Of a stretch of DNA of 5,707 bases, positions 1-3,200 are shown in pieces. The position numbers were made by a program, and so were the translations under genes. Within the stretch, counting starts at the first letter, position 1, and every line of letters begins with the position of its first letter. Below the pieces are notes generated by a model. That model searched no databases and had not been told where the DNA came from. It saw nothing but the letters and a program-made list of their open reading frames with translations. Origin of the DNA: Verrucomicrobiota bacterium (GTDB lineage Bacteria; Verrucomicrobiota; Verrucomicrobiia; Limisphaerales; UBA1096); assembly GCA_003972865.1 (NCBI GenBank), contig QOAX01000317.1:1-5707 (forward strand). Reading direction: 5' to 3'.

Positions 1-252
1 ACCTGCAGCAATCGCAATCGGATCACTCACATAGAGCAATGTTCCTGGTTGTTGCGCAACACCGGATGCACCAGCCCCGTCATTGGCATAGATGCGGACC
101 AAAGCCTTCTCATCCCCGTCAGCCGTGAAGTCGCCGTAATACTCAAAGGACAGGCTGTCCAACAGCCGGTTGTGCAATCCCAGATTCACCTCGTCGCCAA
201 ACTCCTTCACGCTGGCAAAATAGACACCACCGGTGGCAGCATTTTCATAAAC
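1..252 (-). other. VYEN/GGVYF beta-sandwich module, runs off the window (residues 1819-1902)
   Basis: The module begins V-Y-E-N-A-A-T-G-G-V-Y-F-A-S, followed by E-F-G-D-E-V-N-L, L-D-S-L-S-F-E-Y-Y-G-D-F-T, A-L-V-R-I-Y-A-N-D-G and Q-P-G-T-L-L-Y-V-S-D-P-I-A-I. This resembles a beta-sandwich module recalled from secreted verrucomicrobial proteins ('GDei.l.gt.R.l..f.f.Y.g......a..riYanDG....PGtlLy.S'). No specific function is known to me. The C-terminal end is cut by the window edge. Confidence 0.6.
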
Positions 253-3200
253 CGTCGAACCGGAAGTGGCGACGCTGGGTGACACAACCGCCATGAGGCG
301 ACCCTCAAGATCGGCTGCGCTGGCGTCAGCGGCCGTTGCAGTAACCACTCCGTAACCCTTGGAAGTCAGGATACCCTTGACGGCCGTATCACTGGCCGAC
401 AAGGCGTCCGCCCCGGTGACCAGTACCACCTCATCACCACGGGCACTCACTGAGACCTCATAGCTGATTTCGTTGAAACGGTATTTCCATGCGGCCGCCG
501 CATCAGTGGCAATCACCTTGTAGGTTCCCGAATTGCCAGCCTCCACAGCACCCAAATCAAGTGACGAAGAGGTCGCCCCGGCAATGGCTGCACCGTTCTT
601 GTACCATTGGAAGGTGATGTTATCACCAATCGTTCTAGCCTGAAGCACGACTGAATCGCCAGCCGTTGCGCTGAGATCCCCGCCCTCGTCGAGGATGGTG
701 AAACCACTCACCCAATCGACTGCGGCAACCAGCAGGGCGCCACCTTCAGAAGTGACTGAGCCTAAGTCAGGTGTCTGGAACGGAAGATTCACCCGGCGAC
801 CCGCGGCATCGGTTCCGCCAGCCATTGAGGAACCGGCCTCGTAACCGTAAACCGCCCCTTGGTGGGATACGCCACCCGCCGTGGCAATAACCGCAGCAGA
901 CGCATTCGGGGTTCCCCAACTAAGGGTACCGGCAGCACTAAGAACCGTCTGTGCCCCGGCGGATAGACCACCGGCGAGAGGATGACCTGCGTCAACGATT
1001 TCAACCTGGGTAGCCGAACTAACGCTACCCGAAAGTTCATCCCGTGCACCAATAAAGCCAAGGGCATCCTGAGCTGAACCGGCAAGGTTGATGATAGGGG
1101 TACTGGCACCGGCATATTTGGCGGCCCAGGAATCATCCTCCAACGTGGATGAAATGACCACAAACGACATGTGACTCGGATCCACATCACTCACCGCATG
1201 GGCTGGTCCCTGAAGGGTTACCGTGAATCCCTGGCTTTCAAGCAGAGCTTTCAATGCCAGGTCATCCAAATAGTCCTGATGATACGAAGTTGTATCAAAC
1301 GGGGCCAAATATTGGCCCTCGATTGGGTTTGCTCCCGCTGCTGGCGCTGCGGCATCGCCTATGGCCCAAGCCAAAGCCATGTTATCGCCACCGCCACCCT
1401 CTTTCATAAGTACATTGATGTAGTAGGGCTTCCCTGCTTCCAATGCAATTGGAGCAGAAACCTGGTCTCCACTCGCCTTATAATCACGTATAGGCGCCCA
1501 GCCTGTTTCCTTTGCTATTTGAACAACGTTAGATGGACTGCTATCGGTACTCAACCAAACCTGTGAGTTATCATCCGTTGCGACGTAAAACGTGTAGTTC
1601 GCGGTTTGCGGCGGATAAATATAACCAACGGCCTGTAACCCATAATTATCCCTGACATTACCCGCGGGATTTACATTGATATCACCGCTCTGCGGCCACT
1701 CAAAGTAGGGAGCCGTTGTTTCCAGATCCGGGCTATTTGGGTATTTCGCATTACCCGTCAAATCAGCAACTGAGCCCCCACCAATATCATGGAATTCCCT
1801 AATCAGGATACTTCCGGATGCGGCAGCCGGTGCAGTCAAAGACGCTGTCGAGGAATCCTGGCCAACAACCAAGAACACATGGTTGGCACGCTCCTTAACC
1901 GCAATATTGGCTATCTTGCGTGCCTTACCCTTTAAGTTATTTGCAAACACCGTATAACGACCCGACTGATCAAGGTCAATGTCATCAACAACAAGGGTGG
2001 ATGACGTCTCACCTTCTAAGAGTGTCGTACCACGATACCACTCAAAAGTGAGGATATCTCCAGTGGTCGACGCGGTCAGGGTAAGCTTGTCGCCCACAAG
2101 CGGCTTGGAATTTGAGACTGCCAGACCGGTCACCTTGGGCTTGGCCACCGTCTTGATCTTCATGGTGCCGTTGACATGGTTGGCCGCATAATTGGGTGCA
2201 ACCGTGCCGGAGGGAACAATCGCGTAATCACCCGGCACCGTGTTGTCGGCATCCGTCGAAAGCGAGGGAGCGGTGGTCACCACGGAAGCATCCTCACCAT
2301 TGACAAATCCGGAAAGGGAATAGGTCAAATCCGGAAGGGCTACCGTCTCAAATTCATTCTTATCGTCGGCGCGAACTGTCAATGTCGCTGGAGCAACAGT
2401 CAGTTTACCGTTGGGATGGGTCACAGCGTAGTTTGCTGCACCCGCACCGACAGATACGATGTCGTAATCACCCACTCCTGTCGTGGCGCTGACATCAACA
2501 CTGCCGCTCGGTTGCGCTGTCAAAATGCTGGCATCTTCACCATTCACAAACCCCGCGTAGGCATAGGTTATGGTGCTGGCCGGTGTCAGGACACTGCCCG
2601 GGATTGGCAGCGCATCATTCGCAGGGGCTGCCTCACCGCTCTTGATCCAGGTCACGGCAACGTTGTCGCCTCCGCCACCTTCCTTCATCAGCGCGCGTAC
2701 ATAGTAGGATGTACCGGCCGTAAGGGCGATAGGCAACGAGGTGGTCTCCAGTCGTGAGCCGGTTATGGTCAGTTTCACTGAATCTCCAGCTTCAATTACA
2801 CCACTGACTGTATAAGTGACTACCTGTGCCTTGGCTGCCACAGCAGCCACAGCTGCTGTTTTTACGTCACCAACCGCCTTGCCATCTGGCAACGTATCGC
2901 CTGTAACGTATAAAACTTCTGCAACAGCATCAACAGCTGCTGCGGCTGCAGTCGCGGTGGCCAAAACACCACTTTGAGTGTCATCGGTTCCTCCATTGGT
3001 CACCTCGGATGCAATCGAGATTACATTATTGGCTTCAGCTGCCGTGATGGTCACCACGCCTGCAGACGACGTAGCCGTCACCTTGGCGCTGGTATCACTG
3101 CTTCCCGCATTGATTCCAGCAGCTATGGCACCGGCCGTCGTTGCAACGTCAAGCGCCGAAGGAGCGGTTAAAGTAATCGTATCGACATCCGCCTTCGCAC

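Noticed and set aside
789..1190. 133-codon open frame on the minus strand in another phase
   Set aside because: It overlaps the ThuA-like domain in a shifted frame and has no domain signature. The main frame carries the conserved VISST, HPLAGGL and YGYEAG motifs.
1171..1566. 131-codon plus-strand open frame
   Set aside because: It lies opposite the PA14 domain 2 and ThuA-like coding sequence. Its product has no recognisable similarity or ordered pattern.
2176..2757. 193-codon open frame on the plus strand, the longest frame opposite the main gene
   Set aside because: It is codon-aligned antisense to the main frame across MBG_2 and PA14 sequence. Its Arg/Gly/His-rich product has no recognisable domain, and the opposite strand encodes clear conserved domains throughout.
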